A DNA stretch of 12,377 bases, taken from contig NZ_AAXW01000096.1 in assembly GCF_000169335.1 (NCBI RefSeq), forward strand, positions 1-12,377, read 5' to 3'. The translations under genes and the position numbers were made by a program. This document shows, in pieces, positions 6,931-12,377 of this stretch (its first letter is position 1; each line of letters opens with the position of its first letter). The DNA is from Crocosphaera chwakensis CCY0110 (GTDB lineage: Bacteria > Cyanobacteriota > Cyanobacteriia > Cyanobacteriales > Microcystaceae). Below the pieces are notes generated by a model, which worked only from the letters and a program-made list of their open reading frames with translations, was not told the DNA's origin and did no database searches.

Positions 6931-7878
6931 TTAAATGGTTAACCAAGGTGATAAATCTCTATCTATCAGGTCTTGAAGTTTGAGAATATCATCATGATAT
7001 AGATTTAAAAGTAGCTGCTTCTCTTCATCAAATGAGTCTATTTCGTCTTTTGATTTTGAGTTCATTCCTATTAATAAAGAACGGAGTTTTTGCCTTTTTT
7101 TCTCTGACAGAAGCGGTTTAAGTAAATTAGCTGATAAGGAACGGATGGGATTTTTTCTAACTAAAAGATTATTAACTGCTTGATTTTTTGGCACTTGTGC
7201 TACTTGTAATTTTCGAGAGGTATCGGGTTCAAAATCAGGGTCGACTCCAATGATTTTATAGATATCTTGTATAAATTTTTTAGAATTTTTACGAAGATCA
7301 TCATATAAAAAAATAGAAACCTGTTCTCGACCGAAGTGTTCAAAATAGTGTTTAACAGGTTGATAATATTTACCTTTAATAATGACAAAAGATTTATCAG
7401 ATTTATATTGTATTTGTTCTTTTAATGATGTGTTAGATTGAGCTTCCCTGACGTGCATTAAATAGTCAGAGATGGCTCTCTCTACAGGATTTCTCAAAAT
7501 AGCAATTAATTTAGCGTTAGGAACATAACGCTTAATTAACTCTGTCGAGGTTTTATAATGAAATAGGTAATTAGGAGAAATTTCTCCAATAGCTATCTCA
7601 TTCTTTACGCCTTTAAAGAGGTTTTTATATTGCTCAAAAGTAACAATTTTTTTCGGTTTAAATTGATGACCTTGTTCAATAAGTTTTTCCCAGTCTTTTT
7701 CTAAAAAGTCAGTTTCTTTAACCGGACTTAAATAAACTTCAGGATGTTGTTTTAAATAATTATAAACTGACGTGGTTCCTGCTTTTTGAATACCAACGAT
7801 TAAAAAGTTAGGCAGTTTAATGTCTGAATTATTCATTGTTCTAAATAATTTAGATAAGTTAATTAACCAAAGAATCAT
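6931..7878 (-). CDS. Sulfotransferase (PAPS-dependent, Sulfotransfer_1 type)
   Basis: This enzyme is predicted to transfer sulfate from 3'-phosphoadenosine-5'-phosphosulfate (PAPS) to a hydroxyl or amine of an unknown acceptor, such as a glycan, lipid or small metabolite. The 5'-phosphosulfate loop is FLIVGIQKAGTTS (25-37), with Lys32 the expected catalytic lysine. The 3'-phosphate site is LRNPVERAISDY (128-139), with Arg129 and Ser137. The rest is rich in Lys, as usual for bacterial members, and the length (315 aa) is typical. The numbering uses the ATG at 7878. The ATG at 7836 (residue 15, MNNSDIKLPNFL) is at least as likely, because family members usually begin just before the PAPS loop and the upstream start lies inside an inverted repeat. 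Neither has a Shine-Dalgarno. No sulfate-assimilation or glycan cluster is next to it. Confidence 0.87.
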   Translation of the reverse strand: MILWLINLSKLFRTMNNSDIKLPNFLIVGIQKAGTTSVYNYLKQHPEVYLSPVKETDFLEKDWEKLIEQGHQFKPKKIVTFEQYKNLFKGVKNEIAIGEISPNYLFHYKTSTELIKRYVPNAKLIAILRNPVERAISDYLMHVREAQSNTSLKEQIQYKSDKSFVIIKGKYYQPVKHYFEHFGREQVSIFLYDDLRKNSKKFIQDIYKIIGVDPDFEPDTSRKLQVAQVPKNQAVNNLLVRKNPIRSLSANLLKPLLSEKKRQKLRSLLIGMNSKSKDEIDSFDEEKQLLLNLYHDDILKLQDLIDRDLSPWLTI

Positions 7879-7925
7879 AGGGGAATTTAGTAATAATTAC
7901 TAAACTTCTAGACTGAATCCCCTAT
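7877..7925. repeat. Nested inverted repeat between rpmB and the sulfotransferase gene
   Basis: The inner palindrome TTTAGTAAT-A-ATTACTAAA (7886-7904) is perfect, with 9-bp arms. It is enclosed by outer arms ATAGGGGA (7877-7884) and TCCCCTAT (7918-7925). On the minus strand it lies about 30 bp past the rpmB stop and overlaps the upstream candidate start of the sulfotransferase at 7878. It could act as the rpmB terminator or 3' stabiliser, or as a leader structure or operator for the sulfotransferase gene. No T-run follows. Confidence 0.55.
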
Positions 7926-7955
7926 TAAATGATCCTTAATTAATATATCTCAAGA

Positions 7956-8192
7956 TTACATTTTATTTAAGTTAATTCCTGCTTCTTTCGCCATCGCATT
8001 CAACCCTTTCTTTTCTAGGGTTTTGATGGCTTTGGTAGATAAACGTAATCTAACCCAACGGTTTCCTTCGGGCCACCATACTCGTTTCCATTGTAAGTTA
8101 GCTTCTTGTAATTTTTTGGTACGACGGTGAGAGTGGGAGACAGCAAAAGCGTTATTGGCTTTTTTTCCAGTGAGTTGACATTTACGAGACAT
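7956..8192 (-). CDS. rpmB: 50S ribosomal protein L28
   Basis: This is ribosomal protein bL28, a small basic component of the large ribosomal subunit. It has 78 residues from the ATG at 8192 (MSRKCQLTGKKANNA...). It shows the family hallmarks CQLTGK (5-10), SHSHRRTKK (18-26), the WKRVWWPEGNRWVRLRLS stretch in the middle (35-52) and a Lys-rich C-terminus. The start is decided by a perfect AGGAGG (8199-8204) six bases upstream. A TTG two codons earlier abuts that site and cannot be used. Only one Cys is present, so this is the zinc-free form. It is monocistronic by layout, with an extended -10 promoter immediately upstream and an inverted repeat downstream. Confidence 0.97.
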   Translation of the reverse strand: MSRKCQLTGKKANNAFAVSHSHRRTKKLQEANLQWKRVWWPEGNRWVRLRLSTKAIKTLEKKGLNAMAKEAGINLNKM

Positions 8193-8198
8193 TTTCAA

Positions 8199-8204
8199 CC
8201 TCCT
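8199..8204 (-). promoter_or_regulatory. Shine-Dalgarno of rpmB
   Basis: Perfect AGGAGG on the minus strand, with 6-nt spacing to the ATG at 8192. It excludes the in-frame TTG at 8198 as start. Confidence 0.85.
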
Positions 8205-8231
8205 AGTTGATACAATCGAGTCCGATCTTTA

Positions 8232-8260
8232 ATCGTAGCAAACTCTGGAAGGGTTTTCAG
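8232..8260 (-). promoter_or_regulatory. Candidate extended -10 promoter of rpmB
   Basis: On the minus strand CTGAAA (8255-8260) is followed by 17 bp and then TACGAT (8232-8237). The -10 is preceded by TGC, an extended -10 TGN motif. Initiation would fall near 8225 and give a leader of about 33 nt that includes the AGGAGG site. Confidence 0.45.
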
Positions 8261-8289
8261 CTATGAATTAAGCATTATCAGACAAGATA

Positions 8290-8311
8290 GGGGTCAACTA
8301 TAGTCGACCCC
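8290..8311 (-). terminator. 22-nt palindrome downstream of the peroxiredoxin gene
   Basis: GGGGTCAAC-TATA-GTCGACCCC is a 9-bp stem with a TATA tetraloop and one imperfect pair. In minus-strand RNA that pair becomes a G-U wobble, whereas in plus-strand RNA it is an A-C mismatch. The structure therefore fits the 3' end of the peroxiredoxin transcript, 26 bp after its stop. The following sequence is only moderately T-rich (TATCTTGTCT), so termination efficiency is uncertain. Confidence 0.5.
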
Positions 8312-8337
8312 GACAAAATTTCCCAACAAAAACAATT

Positions 8338-8973
8338 CTATTTATTGGGTTGAGGGGTCATGCGTAAATAGGGTTTAACTTCTGTGACTCCTTTGGGAAA
8401 CTTCTGTTTTGCTTCGTCTGTGGAAATGGAGGGAACAACGACACAATCGTCTCCATCTTTCCAGTTAGCAGGAGTGGCAACTTGATGGTAATCGGTTAAT
8501 TGTAAAGAATCAATCACTCGTAAAATTTCATCAAAATTACGTCCGGTACTAGCAGGATAGGTTAGGCTAAGGCGTAATTTCTTGTTAGGGTCAATAATAA
8601 AGACAGAACGAACAGTGAGATTATTGAGGGAGTTAGGATGAATCATCCCGTATAAGTCTGCTACCTTGCGATCAGGATCAGCAATGATAGGATAGTTAAC
8701 GTTGGTGTTTTGGGTTTCGTTGATATCGTTAATCCAACCTTTATGAGAATCCACACTATCAACGCTCAAAGCTAAAATTTTAACGTTGCGTTTGTCAAAT
8801 TCTGGTTTAAGACTTGCGACTGTCCCTAATTCAGTGGTACAAACGGGTGTATAATCAGCAGGGTGGGAAAACAGAACAACCCAACTGTCTCCAGCCCATT
8901 CATGGAAAGAAATGGAACCTTCGCTAGTTTCTTGGGTAAAATCAGGTACAGTATCACCGAGTTGAAGAGCCAT
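8338..8973 (-). CDS. 1-Cys peroxiredoxin (Prx6 family)
   Basis: This is a thiol peroxidase that reduces H2O2 and organic hydroperoxides. It has 211 residues from the ATG at 8973 (MALQLGDTVPDF...). The start is supported by AGGAAG nine bases upstream; a TTG nine codons earlier is rejected. The active site is HPADYTPVCTTE (37-48), with Thr42 and the peroxidatic Cys45. The conserved Arg is probably Arg123 in TVRSVFIIDP (120-129). The long C-terminal domain (about 160-211, ATPANWKDGDDCVVVPSIS...) is characteristic of the 1-Cys/Prx6 class. It contains a second Cys (Cys177), which is not the canonical resolving cysteine. The length equals that of typical cyanobacterial 1-Cys Prx. It is cytoplasmic. 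It is flanked by a hairpin downstream and a gap of about 120 bp upstream, so it is probably monocistronic. Confidence 0.95.
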   Translation of the reverse strand: MALQLGDTVPDFTQETSEGSISFHEWAGDSWVVLFSHPADYTPVCTTELGTVASLKPEFDKRNVKILALSVDSVDSHKGWINDINETQNTNVNYPIIADPDRKVADLYGMIHPNSLNNLTVRSVFIIDPNKKLRLSLTYPASTGRNFDEILRVIDSLQLTDYHQVATPANWKDGDDCVVVPSISTDEAKQKFPKGVTEVKPYLRMTPQPNK

Positions 8974-9096
8974 ATTTCGTAACTTCCTATACAATTTCAA
9001 AGGAGTATTTTTATTACTATCACAGAAATTTAGAAAGATGCCGTAATTTTATATAGTTATAAGAATTGTCAATAGTCAGTTATTAGTGACCAGTTA

Positions 9097-9906
9097 TTAT
9101 TTGATACGACAGAGATAATAAAGCCACATATCATTGCAAAAGATCATATCCTGTTTTGTAGTCAATTGTAAGCCAGTTTTCCAAGAAAAAACTTTAATAT
9201 CTGTAAATAATGGTTCGAGTTGTTTAATTTGTTCTGAGGCTCGAATATAATAAGTTCTTAGGCGAAAGTTATGGGATTCATCTCTTAAAATAGCATAATT
9301 CTTTTGTTTGATAGTTGGATAATTTATAGAAGAATTAAACCCACGCAAAAAAGCAAACATCACTAAATTAACATAGGTTTTAAACGGATTTAAACTAAAA
9401 TGACATCGCCAATTAAATAATTTTTCTATAGCTTGAAGATTATGACTAGAAAAAAAGAAATAACCCCCAGATTTTCCAACGCGCTTAATTTCTTGTAAAC
9501 CTTTTAGTCTATCTTCATGGGATATATAATCAATACCATTGAAACTAAATAAAATAAAATCAAAATAATTATCATCAAATTGACTTAAATTTCTAGCATC
9601 TCCTACCATTAACTTTATAGATGGATAAGACTGACTCAGTCTTTGTTGACAAGCTTTAATCATATCCACAGAATAATCAACCCCAATATACTCTTTAACC
9701 AAAGGAAAAAAATGTTGTATGGTTCGTCCTCCTCCCACCCCTAAATCAAGCATTTTCATATTTGATAATTTATTTTTAAGAAGTTTAATGATAGTTTCTT
9801 CTGCGGGTTGTAGTTGTTGCAGATATTGATAATAGTTGACTACATCTGAGGTTGAATAGGTCTGAAGATTTTTATCATTAATCATATTGGATTCAATCTT
9901 TGACAT
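9097..9906 (-). CDS. Class I SAM-dependent methyltransferase (Methyltransf_11/25-like)
   Basis: This is a 269-residue methyltransferase of unknown acceptor. Motif I is MLDLGVGGGRT (52-62). The strand-2 acid is Asp77 in YIGVDYSVDMI (73-83), and Asp103 in VGDARNL (101-107) contacts the adenine. The motif II-like segment is FDFILFSFNGIDYI (115-128), and a motif III-like stretch is KRVGKSGGYFFFSSHN (141-156). The C-terminal third (about 160-269) is a family-specific cap with no recognisable motif. It is rich in aromatic residues and likely shapes the substrate pocket. Its closest general resemblance is to small-molecule or O-methyltransferases such as ubiquinone/menaquinone-type enzymes. It is not obviously part of a pathway with the neighbouring peroxiredoxin. 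The start ATG at 9906 lacks a well-spaced Shine-Dalgarno; Met8 is an alternative. Confidence 0.86.
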   Translation of the reverse strand: MSKIESNMINDKNLQTYSTSDVVNYYQYLQQLQPAEETIIKLLKNKLSNMKMLDLGVGGGRTIQHFFPLVKEYIGVDYSVDMIKACQQRLSQSYPSIKLMVGDARNLSQFDDNYFDFILFSFNGIDYISHEDRLKGLQEIKRVGKSGGYFFFSSHNLQAIEKLFNWRCHFSLNPFKTYVNLVMFAFLRGFNSSINYPTIKQKNYAILRDESHNFRLRTYYIRASEQIKQLEPLFTDIKVFSWKTGLQLTTKQDMIFCNDMWLYYLCRIK

Positions 9907-10036
9907 TTGAGTGTTTTGCTATTCCTTGTTCTCTATCACCTATTGAAACAACAGGATTCTAACTTTCACCTGCTAAAATCATGATGTCACCAGAGAATAA
10001 CCTAATTTTAAAGTGACAAAAAATAAAAAAGTGGGT

Positions 10037-10041
10037 GAGGA
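10037..10041 (+). promoter_or_regulatory. Shine-Dalgarno of the amidase gene
   Basis: GAGGA, 7 nt before the ATG at 10049. It agrees with the signal peptide beginning at this Met. Confidence 0.55.
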
Positions 10042-10048
10042 TTGAAAC

Positions 10049-11068
10049 ATGAAACGACTAAAAAGCCTTTTAGCGGGACTGCTTGTTTCTCAAGCCGTAG
10101 GACTTGCTGTTGATGCGAATGATCTCGAATATTGGGACTTTGATGTTCGTCAAAATCGCGTTGAAATCGTCACAGAAGAAGGCGTTCGCCCCAAAGCTTC
10201 TATGATTGCTAATCCTACCCGTCTCATTATAGATTTACCTGGGGTTAACTTAGGAAAACCAAGCACTTCCCAAGATAAGATTAGTAGTTATGTCAGAGAG
10301 GTTCGGGTTGGGCAGTTTAATCCTTATACTACTCGTATTGTAGTAGAATTGGGGCAACAATATTCGATGCGGCCTTGGGAAGTAAAGGTGCGAAGTTTAG
10401 GCCCTAACCGTTGGTATGTGCAGTTGTCGGACTTTCAACCCCATTCGGTTTATTCTTTGCCTCCAGAAGAAGAACCTGTCGCCATTATTGTCCCCTTACC
10501 CAACCCTAGCAGTCCCGTGTATCGAGGAGGAGGTCGGTACACGGTGGTGATCGATCCGGGCCACGGAGGGCGCGATCCTGGGGCGATCGGATTGGGAGGA
10601 TTGCAGGAAAAACGGGTGGTTTTGTCCATTTCGGCAGAAGTTGCCAGAATTTTGAAACAAAGGGGCTTCAACGTGGTTATGACCCGTTCTAGTGATGCTT
10701 CTGTGTCTTTGAGGGGAAGGGTGCAACGGGCTGAAAATAGTGATGCAAATGTGTTTGTTAGCATCCATGCTAACGCAGTGGGAGGTAATCAATCTCAGGT
10801 GAATGGTATGGAAACTTACTATTTTTCTTCTGGTTATCGCCTTGCTTTGAGTATTCATCGTAATATTTTACGAGGGGTAAGCGTGTCTAGAAATCGCGGG
10901 GTAAAAAAAGCACGGTTTTATGTGTTACGTAAAACATCTATGCCAGCAGCCTTGGTTGAGGTGGGTTTTGTCACCGGAAGCGTAGATAATCGTAATTTAA
11001 ACAGTGCTAGTTATCGTAAAAAAATGGCCGAGGCGATCGCTAATGGCATTACGGAATATTTACGATAG
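10049..11068 (+). CDS. N-acetylmuramoyl-L-alanine amidase with AMIN domain
   Basis: This is a periplasmic zinc amidase (Amidase_3, AmiC-like) that cuts the bond between MurNAc and the stem peptide of peptidoglycan, as needed for cell separation. Residues 1-23 form a Sec signal peptide (MKRLKSLLAG..., cleavage near VDA-ND). Residues about 27-130 are an AMIN domain (YWDFDVRQNRVEIV, TRLIIDLPGV), which targets the enzyme to septal or cell-wall sites. A Pro-rich linker (137-160) leads to the catalytic domain at 165-339. Zinc ligands are His172 in DPGHGG, Glu187 in LQEK and His240 in SIHAN; the catalytic Glu304 is in LVEVGF. All are present. At 339 residues with one AMIN domain it is shorter than the common cyanobacterial AmiC form. 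GAGGA precedes the ATG by 7 nt. A HIP1 site lies at 11033-11040. Codon choice in the catalytic half is noticeably more GC-rich than in the next gene. Confidence 0.95.
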   Translation: MKRLKSLLAGLLVSQAVGLAVDANDLEYWDFDVRQNRVEIVTEEGVRPKASMIANPTRLIIDLPGVNLGKPSTSQDKISSYVREVRVGQFNPYTTRIVVELGQQYSMRPWEVKVRSLGPNRWYVQLSDFQPHSVYSLPPEEEPVAIIVPLPNPSSPVYRGGGRYTVVIDPGHGGRDPGAIGLGGLQEKRVVLSISAEVARILKQRGFNVVMTRSSDASVSLRGRVQRAENSDANVFVSIHANAVGGNQSQVNGMETYYFSSGYRLALSIHRNILRGVSVSRNRGVKKARFYVLRKTSMPAALVEVGFVTGSVDNRNLNSASYRKKMAEAIANGITEYLR

Positions 11069-11094
11069 ACTATGAGAAAAAAATATTAATTTTC

Positions 11095-11123
11095 GTGACA
11101 AAAGGATATTACTATAGTAATTT
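11095..11123 (+). promoter_or_regulatory. Candidate promoter with overlapping palindromic operator
   Basis: GTGACA (11095-11100) and TAATTT (11118-11123) are 17 bp apart and could be -35 and -10 elements, about 50 nt before the ATG at 11172. A perfect 14-bp palindrome ATTACTATAGTAAT (11108-11121) overlaps the spacer and the -10. TACTAT is repeated at 11110 and 11126, and TGACAAAA at 11096 and 11133. This is the layout expected of an autoregulated promoter. Confidence 0.4.
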
Positions 11124-11171
11124 AATACTATCTGACAAAAAATCATATTGGTCAAACAGAAGGGTAAGAAA

Positions 11172-12167
11172 ATGACAAAAACCCTTACTATGTCAACCCT
11201 CTATAAAAAACTGGCTACATTAGGACTCAATAAACAATATATACGAGAATATGGTTTACCTAGTTGGTGGGGTGATGAACTTAATGACAAACCTTTTGCT
11301 GTGTTAGAAGGGGCTGCTTACATAGCCGACAATTTCAATATAGACTTAAAATCCTTATTAATGCCTGAACAAGAGGCTAAATTTAATCCTTTACCTCATA
11401 CTCAATTTAAACAACATAATAGTAAAAATAAAGAACATCCTAAAGTTGCTTCAACCTTAGCTAGTCGGGTAGCTGAGTTAATTTCTTATGGGACTAATAT
11501 TAAGTGTCTCAAGTTACCTAATGATGCCAAAACTATTAGAGAAGAAATTTTAAGTAACTATAAAACAGTTAATTTAGAATCTCTTTTAGATTATTGTTGG
11601 AGTAAAGGAATAGCAGTAGGATATGTAAATAAGTTTCCTAGACAAACTAAGAAATTCTCTGGATTTATTCAATGGCAAGCCAATTGTCCCGTAATTATTT
11701 TAAGTGCAAACAATACACACAGGGCTAGATTTACTTTTGACTTAGCTCATGAATTGGGACATTTAGCATTAGGACATTTAAAAGAAGGCATTTTAATTGA
11801 TGAAAGTCTTGAATTTGATTCTAACGATGATGAAGAAAAACAAGCTAATCAATTTGCTGTTCAATTATTATTAGATAAGTATGATAACTACTTAGGAAAC
11901 CACAAATTTCAAAACGCTGAACGCCTCACTCAATACGTTATAAAAATTGTCATTCCTAAACTTCCGCGTATCGAAGCAGATGCAATTATTCTTAACTATG
12001 GATGGCACAATAAAAATTGTTTTCGTCAAGCTATGGCTGCTTTAAATATACTAGAAGTATCAACCAATGGACAAATACTTATTAATAAGTATTTAGTAGA
12101 TAAGTTAGACTGGGATAAGTTTAGTGATGAAACTTATGAATATTTAGAGAAAGTTTTAGGAGTTTAA
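11172..12167 (+). CDS. ImmA/IrrE family metallo-endopeptidase with distinct N-terminal domain
   Basis: This is a 331-residue predicted zinc protease of the ImmA/IrrE (COG2856, DUF955) family. Members cleave repressors or transcription factors in phage, integrative-element and stress responses, or pair with toxin-antitoxin-like partners. The catalytic core is LAHELGHLALGH (191-202), with zinc ligands His193 and His197 and catalytic Glu194. The third ligand is likely Glu222 in EKQANQFA (222-229). Upstream strands GYVNKF (150-155) and FSGFIQW...PVIILSAN (162-180) fit the fold. Residues about 8-65 form a separate helical N-terminus with LPSWWGDEL (29-37) instead of an obvious XRE helix-turn-helix. 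The start is the ATG at 11172, preceded by GAAGGG at 7-nt spacing; a TTG 24 bp earlier lacks this. The next ORF begins 2 nt after the stop, indicating an operon. Confidence 0.85.
   Translation: MTKTLTMSTLYKKLATLGLNKQYIREYGLPSWWGDELNDKPFAVLEGAAYIADNFNIDLKSLLMPEQEAKFNPLPHTQFKQHNSKNKEHPKVASTLASRVAELISYGTNIKCLKLPNDAKTIREEILSNYKTVNLESLLDYCWSKGIAVGYVNKFPRQTKKFSGFIQWQANCPVIILSANNTHRARFTFDLAHELGHLALGHLKEGILIDESLEFDSNDDEEKQANQFAVQLLLDKYDNYLGNHKFQNAERLTQYVIKIVIPKLPRIEADAIILNYGWHNKNCFRQAMAALNILEVSTNGQILINKYLVDKLDWDKFSDETYEYLEKVLGV
12158..12162 (+). promoter_or_regulatory. Shine-Dalgarno for the TTG-initiated ORF, inside the end of the protease gene
   Basis: AGGAG lies in the last codons of the ImmA/IrrE gene, 7 nt before the TTG at 12170. 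No ATG or GTG is available in that frame near it. The site is what makes the TTG start credible and points to translational coupling. Confidence 0.65.
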
Positions 12168-12169
12168 AA

Positions 12170-12349
12170 TTGCCAGGTAATTTTTACTGTTTGGATAATG
12201 ACATTATTCTTACACTTGCTACTTATGACCTTTTTAATAACATACTTCAATCTCTTGATATTCAAGAAGAGCAAATCAAAATTCTTGATACTTTTACATA
12301 TAAGTTTGGTAAACAAATTAAACGTAAGAGAGGTAAGAAAGCTAAATAA
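12170..12349 (+). CDS. Small PIN-like ORF coupled to the ImmA/IrrE gene (possibly truncated)
   Basis: This is a 59-residue ORF starting at TTG 12170 with AGGAG at optimal spacing, 2 nt after the stop of the protease gene. It begins GNFYCLDNDIILTLATYDLF (3-22). A hydrophobic strand leading to D9-N10-D11 and a leucine-rich helix resembles the first strand and metal-binding Asp of a PIN-domain ribonuclease. It continues with an acidic helix (QEEQIKILDTF, 32-42) and ends in a Lys/Arg-rich tail (KRKRGKKAK, 51-59). PIN domains normally need about 120-140 residues with several more acidic positions, so this product would be inactive alone. It may be a decayed gene, or its reading frame may continue beyond a frameshift near 12347. 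Function is not established. The gene arrangement suggests a partner of the protease, perhaps its target or a toxin. Confidence 0.55.
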   Translation: MPGNFYCLDNDIILTLATYDLFNNILQSLDIQEEQIKILDTFTYKFGKQIKRKRGKKAK

Positions 12350-12377
12350 TAGTGAAAAACATGATATACAAAAAGCT

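Noticed and set aside
7200..7388. Minus-strand ORF of 62 codons within the sulfotransferase gene.
   Set aside because: It is a low-complexity Leu/Ile/Asn product in an alternate frame of a well-supported gene.
10037..10048. GAGGATTGAAAC before the amidase start resembles the GATTGAAAC end of many cyanobacterial CRISPR repeats.
   Set aside because: It occurs once, with no second repeat or spacer nearby. It also serves as the Shine-Dalgarno region of the amidase gene.
10450..10858. Two minus-strand ORFs (104 and 120 codons) inside the amidase gene.
   Set aside because: They lie opposite the catalytic domain with all zinc ligands. Their translations show no family signature and are shadows of its codon use.
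3176..11040. Four GCGATCGC octamers as possible regulatory sites.
   Set aside because: These are HIP1 sites, abundant throughout many cyanobacterial genomes and here all inside coding regions. They were used only as a taxonomic hint.
7886..11121. The 7-mer ATTACTA/TAGTAAT recurs near the sulfotransferase (7886-7904), peroxiredoxin (9013-9019) and ImmA/IrrE (11108-11121) upstream regions, as if a shared operator half-site.
   Set aside because: At this AT content a rough estimate gives about five chance occurrences of such a 7-mer in the window on both strands, and the half-sites are oriented differently at each place.

Overview
The window looks like chromosomal DNA from a unicellular, AT-rich cyanobacterium of the Crocosphaera/Cyanothece type. 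Four copies of the cyanobacterial HIP1 octamer GCGATCGC (3176, 4880, 6275, 11033) support this. So do a cyanobacterial-style type IV pilin-like globular domain, a Uma2-family nuclease gene, an AMIN-domain cell wall amidase, and a fragment of the palindromic GGTGGGC/GCCCACC intergenic repeat. I cannot name the species from sequence alone.

Layout. (1) 1-1339, minus: the N-terminal half of an M1 zinc aminopeptidase that runs off the left edge. It is followed by about 300 bp of very AT-rich DNA holding its likely promoter. (2) 1638-4116, plus: three independently spaced genes for an alpha/beta hydrolase, a class I methyltransferase and a Uma2 nuclease. They are separated by gaps that contain inverted repeats. 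(3) 4155-9906, minus: seven genes in a row. In transcription order these are a methyltransferase, a 1-Cys peroxiredoxin, ribosomal protein L28 (rpmB), a sulfotransferase, an alpha/beta hydrolase of the pheophytinase/chlorophyll-dephytylase-like group, a pilin-like exported protein and a PlsC-type acyltransferase. The gaps of about 75-160 bp and the hairpins between several of them suggest mostly separate transcription units rather than one operon. (4) 10049-12349, plus: a periplasmic N-acetylmuramoyl-L-alanine amidase, then an ImmA/IrrE-type zinc protease. Close behind the protease is a small TTG-initiated ORF that begins like a PIN-domain protein.

Most of the window is ordinary housekeeping and accessory content: envelope (amidase, acyltransferase), redox defence (peroxiredoxin), translation (L28) and hydrolases. 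The part most like a distinct system is the right-hand end. There the ImmA/IrrE protease and the small downstream ORF look translationally coupled: the Shine-Dalgarno AGGAG of the second lies inside the end of the first, and 2 nt separate stop from start. The pair sits behind a perfect palindrome overlapping a plausible promoter. This resembles a toxin-antitoxin or stress-response module, and the second gene may be truncated by a frameshift. A second notable item is the pilin-like protein at 5182-5793, which has lost the prepilin N-terminus and carries an export-type hydrophobic segment plus a Glu/Gln-rich stretch.

Several starts were moved to internal ATG codons. rpmB, the peroxiredoxin and the ImmA/IrrE protease have a good Shine-Dalgarno at the ATG. 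The second alpha/beta hydrolase was moved only because its upstream codon is TTG.
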